From NCBI RefSeq assembly GCF_902498185.1, contig NZ_CABVIX010000009.1, positions 124,001-188,000 on the forward strand: 64,000 bases of DNA. Reading direction: 5' to 3'. Within the stretch, counting starts at the first letter, position 1; each line of letters starts with the position of its first letter. The notes beneath the pieces were generated by a model. That model had not been told where the DNA came from. It did not search any database and saw nothing but the letters and a program-made list of their open reading frames with translations. The stretch comes from Pseudomonas fluorescens. GTDB lineage: Bacteria; Pseudomonadota; Gammaproteobacteria; Pseudomonadales; Pseudomonadaceae. Position numbers and translations under genes: made by a program. Shown here one piece after another: positions 1 through 8,419 of the stretch.

Positions 1-157
1 CGTGCTGACCGTGGCTCCGGAGTTGTTGCGCAGCTTCTCCGAATACCGGGTGCTGCTGTTTGGTGTGCTGATGGTACTGATGATGATCTGGCGACCGCGC
101 GGGCTGATCCGTATCAGCCGCAGCGGTGTAGTCCCGCGTAAAGGAGTGGCGCCATGA
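1..157 (+). CDS. livM: LivM, branched-chain amino-acid ABC transporter permease (3' end only)
   Basis: Only about 51 C-terminal residues are present; the gene begins left of the window. The fragment has a hydrophobic helix (VLLFGVLMVLMMIW) followed by RPRGLI, the usual ending of LivM/BraE permeases, which form part of the membrane channel for leucine, isoleucine and valine uptake. Its stop overlaps the livG start in an ATGA arrangement, so it is translationally coupled to the ATPase genes. The identification rests on this tail and on the livG-livF context. Confidence 0.85.
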   Translation, partial: VLTVAPELLRSFSEYRVLLFGVLMVLMMIWRPRGLIRISRSGVVPRKGVAP

Positions 158-1029
158 GCGACGATATCATTCTGTCGGTCGACAACCTGATGATGCATTT
201 CGGGGGTATCAAGGCGCTCAGTGATGTCAGCCTGAAGGTCAGGCGCAACGACATCTTCGCCCTGATCGGCCCCAACGGCGCCGGCAAGACCACGGTATTC
301 AACTGCCTGACCGGCTTCTACAAAGCCAGCGGCGGGCGCATCGAGCTGAATATGCGTGGGCAGAAGACCGACGTCATCCAGCTGCTGGGCGAGCGCTTCC
401 AGGCGACGGATTTCGTTTCTCCCAAGACCTTGGGCAGCCGCTTGTACTACAAGATGTTCGGCGGCACTCACCTGGTGAACCGGGCCGGGCTGGCGCGTAC
501 CTTCCAGAACATCCGCCTGTTCCGGGAAATGTCGGTGGTCGAGAACCTGCTGGTGGCCCAGCACATGTGGGTCAACCGCAACCTGCTCGCCGGGGTGGTC
601 AACACCAAGGCCTACCGCAAGGCCGAGAGCGATGCGCTGGACCACGCGTTCTATTGGCTCGAGGTGGTCGACCTGGTCGACTGCGCCAACCGCCTGGCAG
701 GCGAGATGTCCTACGGCCAGCAACGGCGTCTGGAGATTGCCCGGGCGATGTGCACGCGCCCGCAGATCATCTGCCTCGACGAGCCGGCGGCTGGCCTCAA
801 CCCGCACGAGACCGAAGCCCTGAGCCGGATGATCCGGGTCTTGCGAGACGAGCACGACATGACCGTGGTGCTGATCGAGCACGACATGGGCATGGTCATG
901 AGCATCTCCGACCACATTGTGGTGCTCGACCACGGCAACGTGATCGCCGAAGGCGCGCCGCAGGATATCCGCAACAACCCGACGGTGATCGCCGCCTACC
1001 TGGGTGCCGACGAAGAGGAACTGGTATGA
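154..1029 (+). CDS. livG: LivG, branched-chain amino-acid ABC transporter ATP-binding protein
   Basis: This is one of the two ATPases that power branched-chain amino-acid import. Walker A (GPNGAGKTT) is at about residues 39-47, the ABC signature (SYGQQ) at 186-190 and Walker B (IICLDEP) at 205-211, followed by the switch histidine in LIEHDMG. At 291 residues it is longer than the roughly 255 usual for LivG; the extra length lies at about residues 60-110, between Walker A and the Q-loop (ARTFQNIRLF). It overlaps livM upstream and livF downstream by four bases each, so this is one operon. The C-terminal AAYLG motif is typical of the family. Confidence 0.95.
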   Translation: MSDDIILSVDNLMMHFGGIKALSDVSLKVRRNDIFALIGPNGAGKTTVFNCLTGFYKASGGRIELNMRGQKTDVIQLLGERFQATDFVSPKTLGSRLYYKMFGGTHLVNRAGLARTFQNIRLFREMSVVENLLVAQHMWVNRNLLAGVVNTKAYRKAESDALDHAFYWLEVVDLVDCANRLAGEMSYGQQRRLEIARAMCTRPQIICLDEPAAGLNPHETEALSRMIRVLRDEHDMTVVLIEHDMGMVMSISDHIVVLDHGNVIAEGAPQDIRNNPTVIAAYLGADEEELV

Positions 1030-1742
1030 GCGCACCCATTCTCGAGCTCCGCGAACTGGACGTGTTCTACGGGCCGATCCAGGCCCTGAAAAAGGTCTCG
1101 ATGCACATCAACGAGGGCGAGACGGTCAGCCTGATCGGCTCCAACGGTGCCGGCAAGTCGACCCTGCTGATGTCGATCTTCGGCCAGCCGCGCGCGGCTG
1201 GCGGGCAGATTGTCTACCGGGGCACTGACATCACCCGCAAGTCATCGCACTACATCGCCTCGAACGGCATCGCCCAGTCACCGGAAGGACGCAGGGTGTT
1301 TCCTGACATGACGGTGGAGGAAAACCTGATGATGGGCACCATTCCCATCGGCGACAAGTTCGCCAGCGAGGACATGCAGCGCATGTACGAGCTGTTTCCC
1401 CGGCTCAAGGAGCGCCGCAACCAACGCGCCATGACCATGTCAGGTGGCGAGCAGCAGATGCTGGCCATCGCCCGGGCCTTGATGAGCCGGCCCAGGTTGC
1501 TGCTGCTGGACGAGCCCTCGCTGGGGTTGGCGCCGATCGTGGTCAAGCAGATCTTCGCCACGCTGCGCGAGCTGGCGCAGACCGGCATGACCATCTTCCT
1601 GGTGGAGCAGAATGCCAACCATGCGCTCAAGCTGTCGGACCGGGCGTATGTGATGGTCAACGGACAGATCCGCATGACTGGGACGGGGCAGGAGCTGCTG
1701 GTGAACGAAGAGGTACGCAACGCGTATCTGGGCGGGCATTGA
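1026..1742 (+). CDS. livF: LivF, branched-chain amino-acid ABC transporter ATP-binding protein
   Basis: This is the second ATPase of the branched-chain amino-acid importer, 238 residues, the normal LivF length. Walker A (GSNGAGKST) is near residues 38-46, the signature (SGGEQQ) near 140 and Walker B (LLLLDEPSLGL) just after it. The C-terminus ends in AYLGGH, as in LivF proteins. The ATG at 1026 overlaps the livG stop. An open frame continues upstream in this register but only as a shadow of livG. It is the last gene of the operon; a hairpin with a T-run lies about 165 bases downstream. Confidence 0.95.
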   Translation: MSAPILELRELDVFYGPIQALKKVSMHINEGETVSLIGSNGAGKSTLLMSIFGQPRAAGGQIVYRGTDITRKSSHYIASNGIAQSPEGRRVFPDMTVEENLMMGTIPIGDKFASEDMQRMYELFPRLKERRNQRAMTMSGGEQQMLAIARALMSRPRLLLLDEPSLGLAPIVVKQIFATLRELAQTGMTIFLVEQNANHALKLSDRAYVMVNGQIRMTGTGQELLVNEEVRNAYLGGH

Positions 1743-1905
1743 GGCTCCACTCAGCCTGAGGAGGGTGGGATTCAGGAATGTGGACAACTTGTCGCACCCT
1801 TCTGCGGCATTGCTGCAAAAGGCTTGATTAAGTCCTTGTTTCCACAGCCTTGAAGTTGTCCACGGATCGTGTGTGTCTGGCTGTGGAAAACGTGGTGGCA
1901 TGTAT

Positions 1906-1951
1906 CTGCAGGCCTTGTTACGCAAGGCCTGCAGCGGGATGGTTGTTTTTT
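1906..1951 (+). terminator. Probable terminator of the liv operon
   Basis: A perfect 12-bp inverted repeat (1906-1917 and 1923-1934, loop TTACG) is followed after 11 bases by a run of six T (1946-1951). The gap between stem and T-run is longer than ideal. It lies about 165 bases past livF, and no other gene is in range. Confidence 0.5.
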
Positions 1952-2257
1952 GATCAATAGCGCTCAGGAGATGAGTTCTTTCCTCATGTCAGGCTGTCGC
2001 ACGGCCTTGCAGGGGGCCATGTCACACTTGTGGATAAATCTGTGGGAAAGCCTTGGACAGACGGCTGTACACGGCATGAATGAAAGCCTTGCGCCATCAC
2101 CTGGACGCTTTTGGCTGTCCACTCCCCCTACTTGCCCCCAATCCGTGGGGAAAGCCCTGTGGATAACATGCGCATACCCTGCGGCAGGGCTTCTGGCACG
2201 CGGCTTTGGCTGCCTTGTACGTTTTTTGACCAGTGGTGGCCAGTGCTTGCTGGCGCC

Positions 2258-2293
2258 GCCGTCGGCGGGCATGCTGCAAGGCCTGCCGACGGC
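2258..2293 (+). other. Strong hairpin upstream of the SDR gene
   Basis: The arms GCCGTCGGCGGGC (2258-2270) and GCCTGCCGACGGC (2281-2293) pair over 13 bp with one G-T pair around a 10-base loop. The hairpin ends 24 bases before the start codon at 2318, leaving the Shine-Dalgarno (GAAGGAG) unpaired. There is no T-run. It is probably a structure in the 5' untranslated region of the SDR transcript. Confidence 0.4.
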
Positions 2294-2317
2294 AACCCCA
2301 CTGCGAAGGAGATAAGC

Positions 2318-3085
2318 ATGACTTCCACTGTATTCATCACGGGCGCGACTTCCGGCTTCGGCGAGGCGTGCGCGCGGCGTTTTGCCGAAGCCGGCTGGTC
2401 GCTGGTGCTTACCGGCCGCCGCCAGGAACGTCTGGATGCCCTGTGCGCCGAGCTCTCGGTAATCACCAAAGTGCATGGCCTGGTGGTAGACGTGCGTGAC
2501 CGCAAGGCCATGGAAGAGGCTATCGCCTCGCTGCCGCCCGAGTTCGCCAAGCTGCGCGGCCTGATCAACAACGCAGGCCTGGCCCTGGGTGCCGACCCTG
2601 CGCAGAAATGCGACCTGGATGACTGGGAAACCATGGTCGACACCAACATCAAGGGCCTGATGTTCAGCACCCGTCTGTTGCTTCCTCGGCTGATCGCCCA
2701 TGGCCGCGGCGCGACCATCCTCAATGTGGGCTCGGTAGCGGGCAACTACCCGTATCCGGGCAGCCATGTCTACGGCGGCACCAAGGCGTTTGTCGGGCAG
2801 TTCTCGCTAAGCCTGCGTTGCGACCTGCAAGGCACCGGCGTACGGGTCAGCAACATCGAGCCAGGACTGTGCGAAAGCGAGTTCTCGCTGGTGCGCTTCG
2901 GCGGTGACCAATCGCGCTACGACGCCACCTACGCGGGCGCCGAAGCGATCCAGCCGCAGGACATTGCCGAGACGGTCTTCTGGATTCTCAACCAGCCGGC
3001 GCACATCAACATCAACAGCCTGGAGCTGATGCCGGTGAGCCAGTCGTGGGCTGGCTTCGCCATTGACCGCTCCGCCAAAGAGTGA
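2318..3085 (+). CDS. SDR-family NADP-dependent dehydrogenase, YdfG-like
   Basis: This is a classical short-chain dehydrogenase of 255 residues. The nucleotide-binding motif TGATSGFG is at residues 9-16, NNAG at about 84-87, and the catalytic Ser139, Tyr152 and Lys156 (YGGTK) are all present. RTGRR-type residues after the second strand (TGRRQERL) suggest NADP preference. It resembles E. coli YdfG, a 3-hydroxy acid/serine dehydrogenase, in phrases such as NNAGLALG and the C-terminal NINSLELMPVSQS, so oxidation of L-serine or related 3-hydroxy acids is plausible but unproven. The ATG at 2318 has a good GAAGGAG upstream. It is convergent with the epimerase gene, ending 3 bp before it. Confidence 0.85.
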   Translation: MTSTVFITGATSGFGEACARRFAEAGWSLVLTGRRQERLDALCAELSVITKVHGLVVDVRDRKAMEEAIASLPPEFAKLRGLINNAGLALGADPAQKCDLDDWETMVDTNIKGLMFSTRLLLPRLIAHGRGATILNVGSVAGNYPYPGSHVYGGTKAFVGQFSLSLRCDLQGTGVRVSNIEPGLCESEFSLVRFGGDQSRYDATYAGAEAIQPQDIAETVFWILNQPAHININSLELMPVSQSWAGFAIDRSAKE

Positions 3086-3088
3086 TCC

Positions 3089-4198
3089 TCAGGGCAGGCG
3101 CTGCAAGCCTTCGAGGCAGGTTGCCAGGTGATAGGGCGTAGTCGACGGCATGTCATGCCGGCTGACCGCGCCGCTGGCGTCCCGGCACTCGTGCCAGCCG
3201 CCGGGATGCAGAAAGCGGTCTTCAAGCGCGGCCAGCTGTACCAGCAGGCTGGCTTCGCTGCCTGGGCGCAACGCCAGGGCGCGCAGGTACTCGGCCTGGG
3301 CCCAGATACGCTGGGTGGCGTCGAGAACCTGACCTTCCAGCGCAAGCATCGCCACGACTGCGGTGTCTTTCACGCCAAGCGTTTCGGCGTGTGGGAAGGC
3401 GCGGCTGATGGAAGCGTGCAGCGGGCTGCCGCGTAGCAGTTGAGAGGTCTCCAGCAAGTAGAACCACTCGAACTGATGGCCGGGCTCGAACCAGTTATCC
3501 ACAGTCCCCCGAGGCTTTTCCAGCATCACGCCGTACTGCGGGTCGATGAAGTGTGCCTGCAGGGCACTGCACAGTCGCTCCAGGCCTGCTTGCACCGCAG
3601 CGTCTTCGCGCACCGCCAGCACTTGCAGAAAGGCCTCGGCCAGGTGCATCTGCGGATTTTGCAGCGGACCGCTGCCCAGATCCGCCCAATCCTCGCCCAG
3701 GCTCGCCTCGAACAGGCCATCGTCGCGACCGAAGCGCCCGGTCACGACGCTGAGCGCCGCATTCAGGGTGGACTCCACCAACGGCTCGTGGACCTTGCCC
3801 CAGTAATGGGCGCAGGCGAAGACGATGAAGGCGTGGGTGTACAGGTCCTTGCGCCGGTCCAGCGGCTGCCCCTGGGCGTCGATGCTGTAGAACCAGCCGC
3901 CATGCTCGGCGTCGTGAAAATGCCGACGCAGTGACCGGAACAGCGCTGCAGCCCGTTCGGCGGCACCGGGCTGCTCGATGCGGCTGCTGAACAGGTAGAG
4001 CTGGCGCGCACAGGCCATGGCCCGATAGCGCTGCACCGGCAACGGCTGCCGCTGTTCATCGAGCGCCTCGAAAGGCAGTGCCAGGTCCGCGTTCCAGCCT
4101 GGGCCTTGCCACAGCGGCACGATGCGCTCGGCGAGGTGCCGGCTGAATCGGTCGAGGCGGATTCGCAGTTCAGGCGGGGAAGGGCGGGGGTCGGACAT
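3089..4198 (-). CDS. AGE-family (N-acylglucosamine 2-epimerase / aldose isomerase) protein
   Basis: The 369-residue protein has the alternating helix pattern of an (alpha/alpha)6 barrel and motifs of the AGE family: RYRAMACARQLYLFS near residue 60, HAFIVFACAHYW near 127, HQFEWFYLL near 245 and GGWHECRDASG near 345. Family members include mannose isomerase (YihS-type), N-acylglucosamine 2-epimerase and cellobiose 2-epimerase; at this length an aldose-ketose isomerase of the YihS type is the best guess. It is probably cytoplasmic, with no signal peptide. The gene is monocistronic, and the substrate cannot be read from the neighbours. It contains one perfect DnaA-box sequence by chance. Confidence 0.8.
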   Translation of the reverse strand: MSDPRPSPPELRIRLDRFSRHLAERIVPLWQGPGWNADLALPFEALDEQRQPLPVQRYRAMACARQLYLFSSRIEQPGAAERAAALFRSLRRHFHDAEHGGWFYSIDAQGQPLDRRKDLYTHAFIVFACAHYWGKVHEPLVESTLNAALSVVTGRFGRDDGLFEASLGEDWADLGSGPLQNPQMHLAEAFLQVLAVREDAAVQAGLERLCSALQAHFIDPQYGVMLEKPRGTVDNWFEPGHQFEWFYLLETSQLLRGSPLHASISRAFPHAETLGVKDTAVVAMLALEGQVLDATQRIWAQAEYLRALALRPGSEASLLVQLAALEDRFLHPGGWHECRDASGAVSRHDMPSTTPYHLATCLEGLQRLP

Positions 4199-4272
4199 GG
4201 AAGCGCTCGTCGCTATCGGGCAATGCGCGCAATGGTAGCAGGAATGCGCCGGCTTAACTTACGGCGCCCGGC

Positions 4273-4905
4273 CTAGGCGGGATGGCGCAAACCCTGCCAG
4301 TGCCGCGCCCCGACGAAGATGAAGCGCAATTGCTGGGTGATTTTCTCTTGCGGGCTGATCATCTGCGGGTCGCCGGGCGCCGGGCTGTCTATCAGCTCGG
4401 GCAAGGTGGCGAACACGGTCTTTACCACCAGGTCAGCCATCACCGTCAATGCGGCTGTATCCAGGTGCTTCCAGCGCGCCATGCGCGAGAGATCGGTGGC
4501 AAGATCGCTGCTGATGTCCAGGCGCAGCCGGCCGATTGCCTGGCGCACGGCGTGCGAACCACCATATTGCTCGCGGGCCAGGAACAGGAATTGCGCGCGG
4601 TGGGCAGCGACCACGTCCAGAAAGATCCGCACGGAGGCATCGGTGATCCCGCCCAGCTCGAATTCGTTCTGTCGTACCAGGCGAATGGTCTGGCGGAACG
4701 TCGCATCGATCTCACTGACCAGGGCCAGGCCCAGCGCATCCATGTCGGTGAAGTGGCGATAGAAGCCCGTGGGCACTATGCCCGCTGTCCTTGCGACCTC
4801 GCGCAAACTGATGCCACCAAAGCCCCGGCCGCTCTCCATCAGCTGGCAGGCAGCATCGAGCAAGGCCTGGCGGGTCTGTAGCTTCTGTTCGGCACGCGGC
4901 AACAT
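4273..4905 (-). CDS. desT: TetR-family regulator, DesT/FabR-like (fatty-acid desaturation)
   Basis: The 210-residue protein has an N-terminal TetR DNA-binding domain (about residues 8-58) with recognition region SLREVARTAGI followed by VPTGFYRHFTDMDALG. This is very close to the E. coli FabR signature and, as I recall it, to P. aeruginosa DesT, as is the central FLFLAREQYGGS. DesT senses the ratio of unsaturated to saturated acyl-CoA and represses an acyl-CoA desaturase operon. No desaturase gene is adjacent, so any target is elsewhere. It is separated from the upstream repeat-protein gene by a terminator. Confidence 0.72.
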   Translation of the reverse strand: MLPRAEQKLQTRQALLDAACQLMESGRGFGGISLREVARTAGIVPTGFYRHFTDMDALGLALVSEIDATFRQTIRLVRQNEFELGGITDASVRIFLDVVAAHRAQFLFLAREQYGGSHAVRQAIGRLRLDISSDLATDLSRMARWKHLDTAALTVMADLVVKTVFATLPELIDSPAPGDPQMISPQEKITQQLRFIFVGARHWQGLRHPA

Positions 4906-4945
4906 GGGTCAGGTATCGATGGCGGGACGGGCCAGCACTCTAGAT

Positions 4946-4978
4946 AAAAAAAAGGAGCCCGGTCAATGCACCGGGCTC
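4946..4978 (-). terminator. Rho-independent terminator of the repeat-protein gene
   Basis: A perfect 9-bp stem (GAGCCCGGT 4955-4963 and ACCGGGCTC 4970-4978, 6-base loop) is followed on the minus strand by eight T (plus-strand A at 4946-4953). It sits about 70 bases past the stop of the minus-strand gene at 5047. Confidence 0.9.
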
Positions 4979-5046
4979 GGGAGGGGGTTCGTCACGACAG
5001 GAAGGCGTGCGGTTTTCAGGCATGGAGATCAGCTCGCACGGCTGTT

Positions 5047-5394
5047 TTAGATGAGGCGGTCGGAGCCACCTTCGGCGACGCGGTCGTTACGCTCGATCAG
5101 GCGGTCGGAGCCACCTTCGGCGACGCGGTCGTTACGCTCGATCAGGCGGTCGGAGCCACCTTCGGCGACGCGGTCGTTACGCTCGATCAGGCGGTCGGAG
5201 CCACCCTCGGCGACGCGGTCGTTACGTTCGATCAGGCGGTCGGAGCCACCCTCGGCGACAGTCTTCAGCGGTTGGGCGATTTCGGTCGAGCCGGAACGGG
5301 ATTCGGCGGTCAGGTGCAGGTCGGCAGCTGGCAGGGCAAAGGCATTGGCGGCCAGGATGGACAGGGACAGGCTCAGCAGCAGTTGGCGTTTCAT
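5047..5394 (-). CDS. Small secreted protein made of 15-residue tandem repeats, function unknown
   Basis: The 115-residue product has a clear signal peptide (MKRQLLLSLSLSILAANAFA, cleavage near residue 20-22), then a short spacer and five copies of a VAEGGSDRLIERNDR unit running to the C-terminus, the last one truncated at DRLI. The ATG at 5394 is preceded by GAGGAG at good spacing; a longer upstream reading (to 5490) lacks one and would bury the signal peptide. I recall similar repeat proteins in Pseudomonas labelled 'phage infection protein', which is not a function I can support. The repeat is acidic/basic mixed and likely disordered or solenoid-like. It is monocistronic with its own terminator. 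Confidence 0.75.
   Translation of the reverse strand: MKRQLLLSLSLSILAANAFALPAADLHLTAESRSGSTEIAQPLKTVAEGGSDRLIERNDRVAEGGSDRLIERNDRVAEGGSDRLIERNDRVAEGGSDRLIERNDRVAEGGSDRLI
5055..5259. repeat. 45-bp direct tandem repeat, about 4.6 copies
   Basis: Units begin with GGCGGTCGGAGCCACC at 5055, 5100, 5145, 5190 and 5235, exactly 45 bp apart, each encoding 15 residues on the minus strand. The copies differ at only a few positions (CTTC/CCTC before GGCGAC, GCTC/GTTC), so expansion is recent and copy number may vary between strains. Confidence 0.97.
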
Positions 5395-5655
5395 GATCAG
5401 TGCTCCTCGGGGGACGCTGGAAAGTGGGTACGAGGGCAATGCTACGCTGCGTGGCTGTGCAGAGAAGTTCATAGCGGTAATGGTAACCATCGACGCTATT
5501 GATACTGGTCAGGAGGCTGTCTAGATCAGTGCGTGCAGGCAGTGGACACGCCGAAAGCGAAGAAAAGTCCCGTTATCATGCGGCCCGATTAAACCCAGCG
5601 GGCTTTCATCAGTCCGACATACTGTGTGCCATGCAGCCCTCAGGAGAACTCCGCA

Positions 5656-7713
5656 ATGACGCGCCCCACCAGAATCATTTCCTGGATTTTCGCCACCCTG
5701 CTCGTTCTGGTCGCCGTGCTGGTGGTGGTCATCGCCACGTTCGACTGGAACCGTGTGAAGCCGCTCCTCAATGAGAAGGTTTCCGAGGCCTTGCATCGCC
5801 CCTTTGCGATCAATGGCAACCTTGATGTGAAATGGCAACGCGAGCCCGAAGAGGGCGGATGGCGCGCCTGGGTACCATGGCCAAGGTTCATCGCCGATGA
5901 CCTGACGCTGGGAAACCCCGATTGGCTCAAGGAACCGCAGATGGTCGGCCTTGAGCACGTGGAATTCCGCCTGTCGCCCCTGCCGCTGATCTTCCAGCAG
6001 ATCGTCATCCCGCGCATCGACCTCACCAAGCCCACGGCCAGCCTCACTCGCCTGGCCGATGGCCGCGCCAACTGGAATTTCGACTTCGGGCCGAAGGACG
6101 AAAACGCCGAGCCTTCCAAATGGGTGCTGGACATCGGTGCCATCGGCTTCGACCAAGGCAATGTCAGCTTTGACGACCAGACCCTGAAGAGCAGCGTCAA
6201 GGTGCAGATCGATCCGCTCGGCAAGCCGATCCCGTTCAGCGAGATCGTCGGCAAGGCCAGCGCTGAAAAAGCCGGTGGCGCCCAGGACTATGCCTTCGGC
6301 CTGAAATTCGAGGGCCGCTACAAGGGCCAGCCGCTTTCGGGTAATGGCAAGATCGGTGGCCTGCTGGCGCTGCAGGATGCCTCCCAGCCGTTCCCCGTGC
6401 AGGCCGACGTGCGTATCGCCGACACTCATGTGGTGCTCGCCGGCACCCTGACTGACCCGCGCAATCTCGGCGCCCTCGATCTGCGCCTGCGGCTGTCGGG
6501 CGCGAGCCTGGGCAATCTCTACCCGCTCACTGGCGTGACACTGCCTGATTCTCCGGCCTATTCCACCGACGGGCATCTGCTGGCCAACCTGCATGATCCC
6601 AAAGGCGCGACCTTCCGCTACGAAGGCTTCAACGGCAAGATCGGCGACAGTGATATCCATGGCGACCTGGCATTCGTGTCCAGCCAGCCCCGGCCCAAGC
6701 TGACTGGCAAGCTGGTGTCCAACCAGTTGCTGTTCAAGGACCTGGCCCCGCTGATCGGCGCAGACTCCAACGCCGAGCAGAAGGCCCGTGGCGGCGCGAG
6801 CAAGCAGCCCGCCGACAAGGTGCTGCCGGTCGAGGAGTTCCGCACCGAGCGCTGGCGCGCCATGGATGCCGACGTCACCTTCAGCGGCAAGCGCATCGTC
6901 CACAGCGAGGAGTTGCCCTTCAACGACCTGTCTGCCCATGTACTGCTTGAGGATGGCCTGTTGCGGCTGGCACCGCTGCGCTTCGGCGTGGCGGGTGGCA
7001 AGCTTGACGCCCGCATTCGTCTGGACGGGCGCAGCGTGCCATTGCAAGGCCGCGCGGAGCTGACCGCCCGTGGTTTCAAGCTCAAGCAGCTGTTCCCGAC
7101 GTTCGCGCCCATGCAGACCAGCTTTGGCGAGCTCAATGGCGATGCCGACCTCACAGGCCGCGGCAACTCGGTCGCGGCGCTGCTCGCCACCTCCAGCGGT
7201 GACCTGCGCCTGCTGATCAATGATGGTGCGATCAGTGGCAGCCTGATGGAGATTGCCGGGCTCAACGTGGGCAACTATGTGGTCGACAAGCTGTTTGGTG
7301 ATGAAGAAGTGAAGATCAACTGCGCGGCGGCCGACGTCGGCATCAAGGATGGACTGGCCACAACCCGGTTGTTCCTGTTCGACACCGAAAACGCGATCAT
7401 CTACGTCGATGGCACCGCCAACTTCGCCACCGAGAAGCTGGATTTGAAGATCGCTCCCGAGTCCAAGGGGCTGCGGCTGTTCTCGCTGCGCTCGCCGCTC
7501 TACGTTCGCGGGTCCTTCGCCAAGCCGAGTGCGGGTGTGCAGGCCGTGCCCCTTGCCCTGCGCGGGGCTGGGATGATCGCCCTCGGGGTCACCGTCGGCC
7601 CTGCGGCCGGGCTGTTGGCGCTGATTGCCCCGAGTGGTGGCGAACCCAACCAGTGCACACCGTTGCTGCAGCGGATGAAGGCAGGCAAGGCACCGCGGGA
7701 GGTCAGGAACTGA
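5656..7713 (+). CDS. asmA: AsmA-family inner-membrane-anchored protein
   Basis: The 685-residue protein has one N-terminal membrane helix (about residues 7-28, ISWIFATLLVLVAVLVVVIATF), then FDWNRVKPLLNEKVSEALHRPFAINGNL, the diagnostic AsmA start. The rest is a long beta-rich periplasmic region ending in an AsmA C-terminal domain. AsmA-like proteins are thought to form bridges that move phospholipid between inner and outer membranes. The ATG at 5656 has AGGAGA upstream; an in-frame ATG ten codons earlier lacks a ribosome site. The gene stands alone, divergent from the repeat-protein gene across 261 bp in which I see no further gene. Confidence 0.9.
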   Translation: MTRPTRIISWIFATLLVLVAVLVVVIATFDWNRVKPLLNEKVSEALHRPFAINGNLDVKWQREPEEGGWRAWVPWPRFIADDLTLGNPDWLKEPQMVGLEHVEFRLSPLPLIFQQIVIPRIDLTKPTASLTRLADGRANWNFDFGPKDENAEPSKWVLDIGAIGFDQGNVSFDDQTLKSSVKVQIDPLGKPIPFSEIVGKASAEKAGGAQDYAFGLKFEGRYKGQPLSGNGKIGGLLALQDASQPFPVQADVRIADTHVVLAGTLTDPRNLGALDLRLRLSGASLGNLYPLTGVTLPDSPAYSTDGHLLANLHDPKGATFRYEGFNGKIGDSDIHGDLAFVSSQPRPKLTGKLVSNQLLFKDLAPLIGADSNAEQKARGGASKQPADKVLPVEEFRTERWRAMDADVTFSGKRIVHSEELPFNDLSAHVLLEDGLLRLAPLRFGVAGGKLDARIRLDGRSVPLQGRAELTARGFKLKQLFPTFAPMQTSFGELNGDADLTGRGNSVAALLATSSGDLRLLINDGAISGSLMEIAGLNVGNYVVDKLFGDEEVKINCAAADVGIKDGLATTRLFLFDTENAIIYVDGTANFATEKLDLKIAPESKGLRLFSLRSPLYVRGSFAKPSAGVQAVPLALRGAGMIALGVTVGPAAGLLALIAPSGGEPNQCTPLLQRMKAGKAPREVRN

Positions 7714-7823
7714 GGGGGACGTGCCTGCGGTTTGCAGCACCGCACAGGTCGAACGCCGCCCGCGCGGCGCTCGATATCAAGGGCGCTGAACATCTCGAGG
7801 CCTGCATAAAACCATCATCCATG

Positions 7824-7848
7824 AAAAAGGCCAGCAAAATGCTGGCCT
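7824..7848 (-). terminator. Terminator of the bacterioferritin-like gene
   Basis: A 9-bp stem (AGGCCAGCA 7828-7836 and TGCTGGCCT 7840-7848) is followed on the minus strand by five T. It lies 22 bases past the stop codon of the minus-strand gene at 7870. Confidence 0.88.
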
Positions 7849-7869
7849 CGTTGGCAAACCGTCAGGTCA

Positions 7870-8400
7870 TCACAGCCCCTGCAGCAAATCCGCCATATCA
7901 TCGGCGTGCTCTTCTTCCTGCGCCAGGATGTCCTCGAAGATGCGTCGAGTCGTGGGATCCTGCTCGCCGATGTAGCGAATGATCTCGCGGTAGCTGTCGA
8001 TCGCAATCCGTTCGGCTACCAGGTCTTCCAGCACCATCTCCTTGAGCGTGGCACCGGCGACGTACTGGGCATGCGAGTTGCGGCTCAGGTTGTCGGGGTT
8101 GAAATCAGGCTCGCCGCCCAGCTGGACGATGCGCTCGGCCAAACGGTCCGCATGCTCCATCTCCTGGTTTGCGTGCTCGAGAAACTCATCGGCGGCGACG
8201 CTGGCCTTGATGCCGCTGGCCATGAAGTAGTGGCGCTTGTAGCGCAGGGTGCAGACCAGCTCGGTGGCCAGCGATTCGTTCAGCAGGCGCAAGATCTCCT
8301 GACGGTCGGCGGTATAGCCTTCGGTCACGGCGCCTTGCTCGACGTGCTGGCGCGCACGGGCGCGCAGAGTCTGTACGTCAGTCAGTTCAGCATTGCTCAT
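7870..8400 (-). CDS. bfr: Bacterioferritin-like / Dps-type ferritin
   Basis: The 176-residue four-helix protein carries a ferritin diiron pattern: glutamate in LLNESLATELVCTLRYKRHYF, then EFLEHANQEMEHADRLAERI (ExxH), EDLVAERIAIDSY and EEEHADDM (ExxH). It should store or detoxify iron in the cytoplasm. It is longer at the N-terminus than typical bacterioferritin (about 155 residues), with a 30-residue leader resembling that of Dps-like Pseudomonas ferritins. No Met52-type haem ligand can be assigned with certainty, so haem binding is open. It lies downstream of osmE in the same direction, 41 bp apart, with a palindrome between them. Confidence 0.8.
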   Translation of the reverse strand: MSNAELTDVQTLRARARQHVEQGAVTEGYTADRQEILRLLNESLATELVCTLRYKRHYFMASGIKASVAADEFLEHANQEMEHADRLAERIVQLGGEPDFNPDNLSRNSHAQYVAGATLKEMVLEDLVAERIAIDSYREIIRYIGEQDPTTRRIFEDILAQEEEHADDMADLLQGL

Positions 8401-8419
8401 GTTCTGTCTCCAATCGGAA

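Larger units (their letters stand above)
1743..2317. promoter_or_regulatory. 575-bp gene-free region with a cluster of DnaA-box sequences
   Basis: I see no credible gene here. The region holds two perfect DnaA boxes, TGTGGATAA (complement of TTATCCACA), at 2029-2037 and 2158-2166. One-mismatch forms are at 1779-1787 (TGTGGACAA) and 1882-1890 (TGTGGAAAA), and a weaker TTGTCCACG is at 1856-1864. The liv terminator and a hairpin before the SDR gene are listed separately. Whether DnaA binds here is inference; oriC itself, next to dnaA, is not in the window. Confidence 0.45.

Noticed and set aside
4966..5524. Plus-strand frames through the 45-bp repeat, encoding repetitive proteins
   Set aside because: A 45-bp repeat keeps several frames open by its nature. 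Only the minus-strand frame has a signal peptide, ribosome site and terminator.
5521..7740. A 739-codon minus-strand open frame opposite asmA
   Set aside because: It is antisense to asmA, has no recognisable domain and shows shadow-frame composition.
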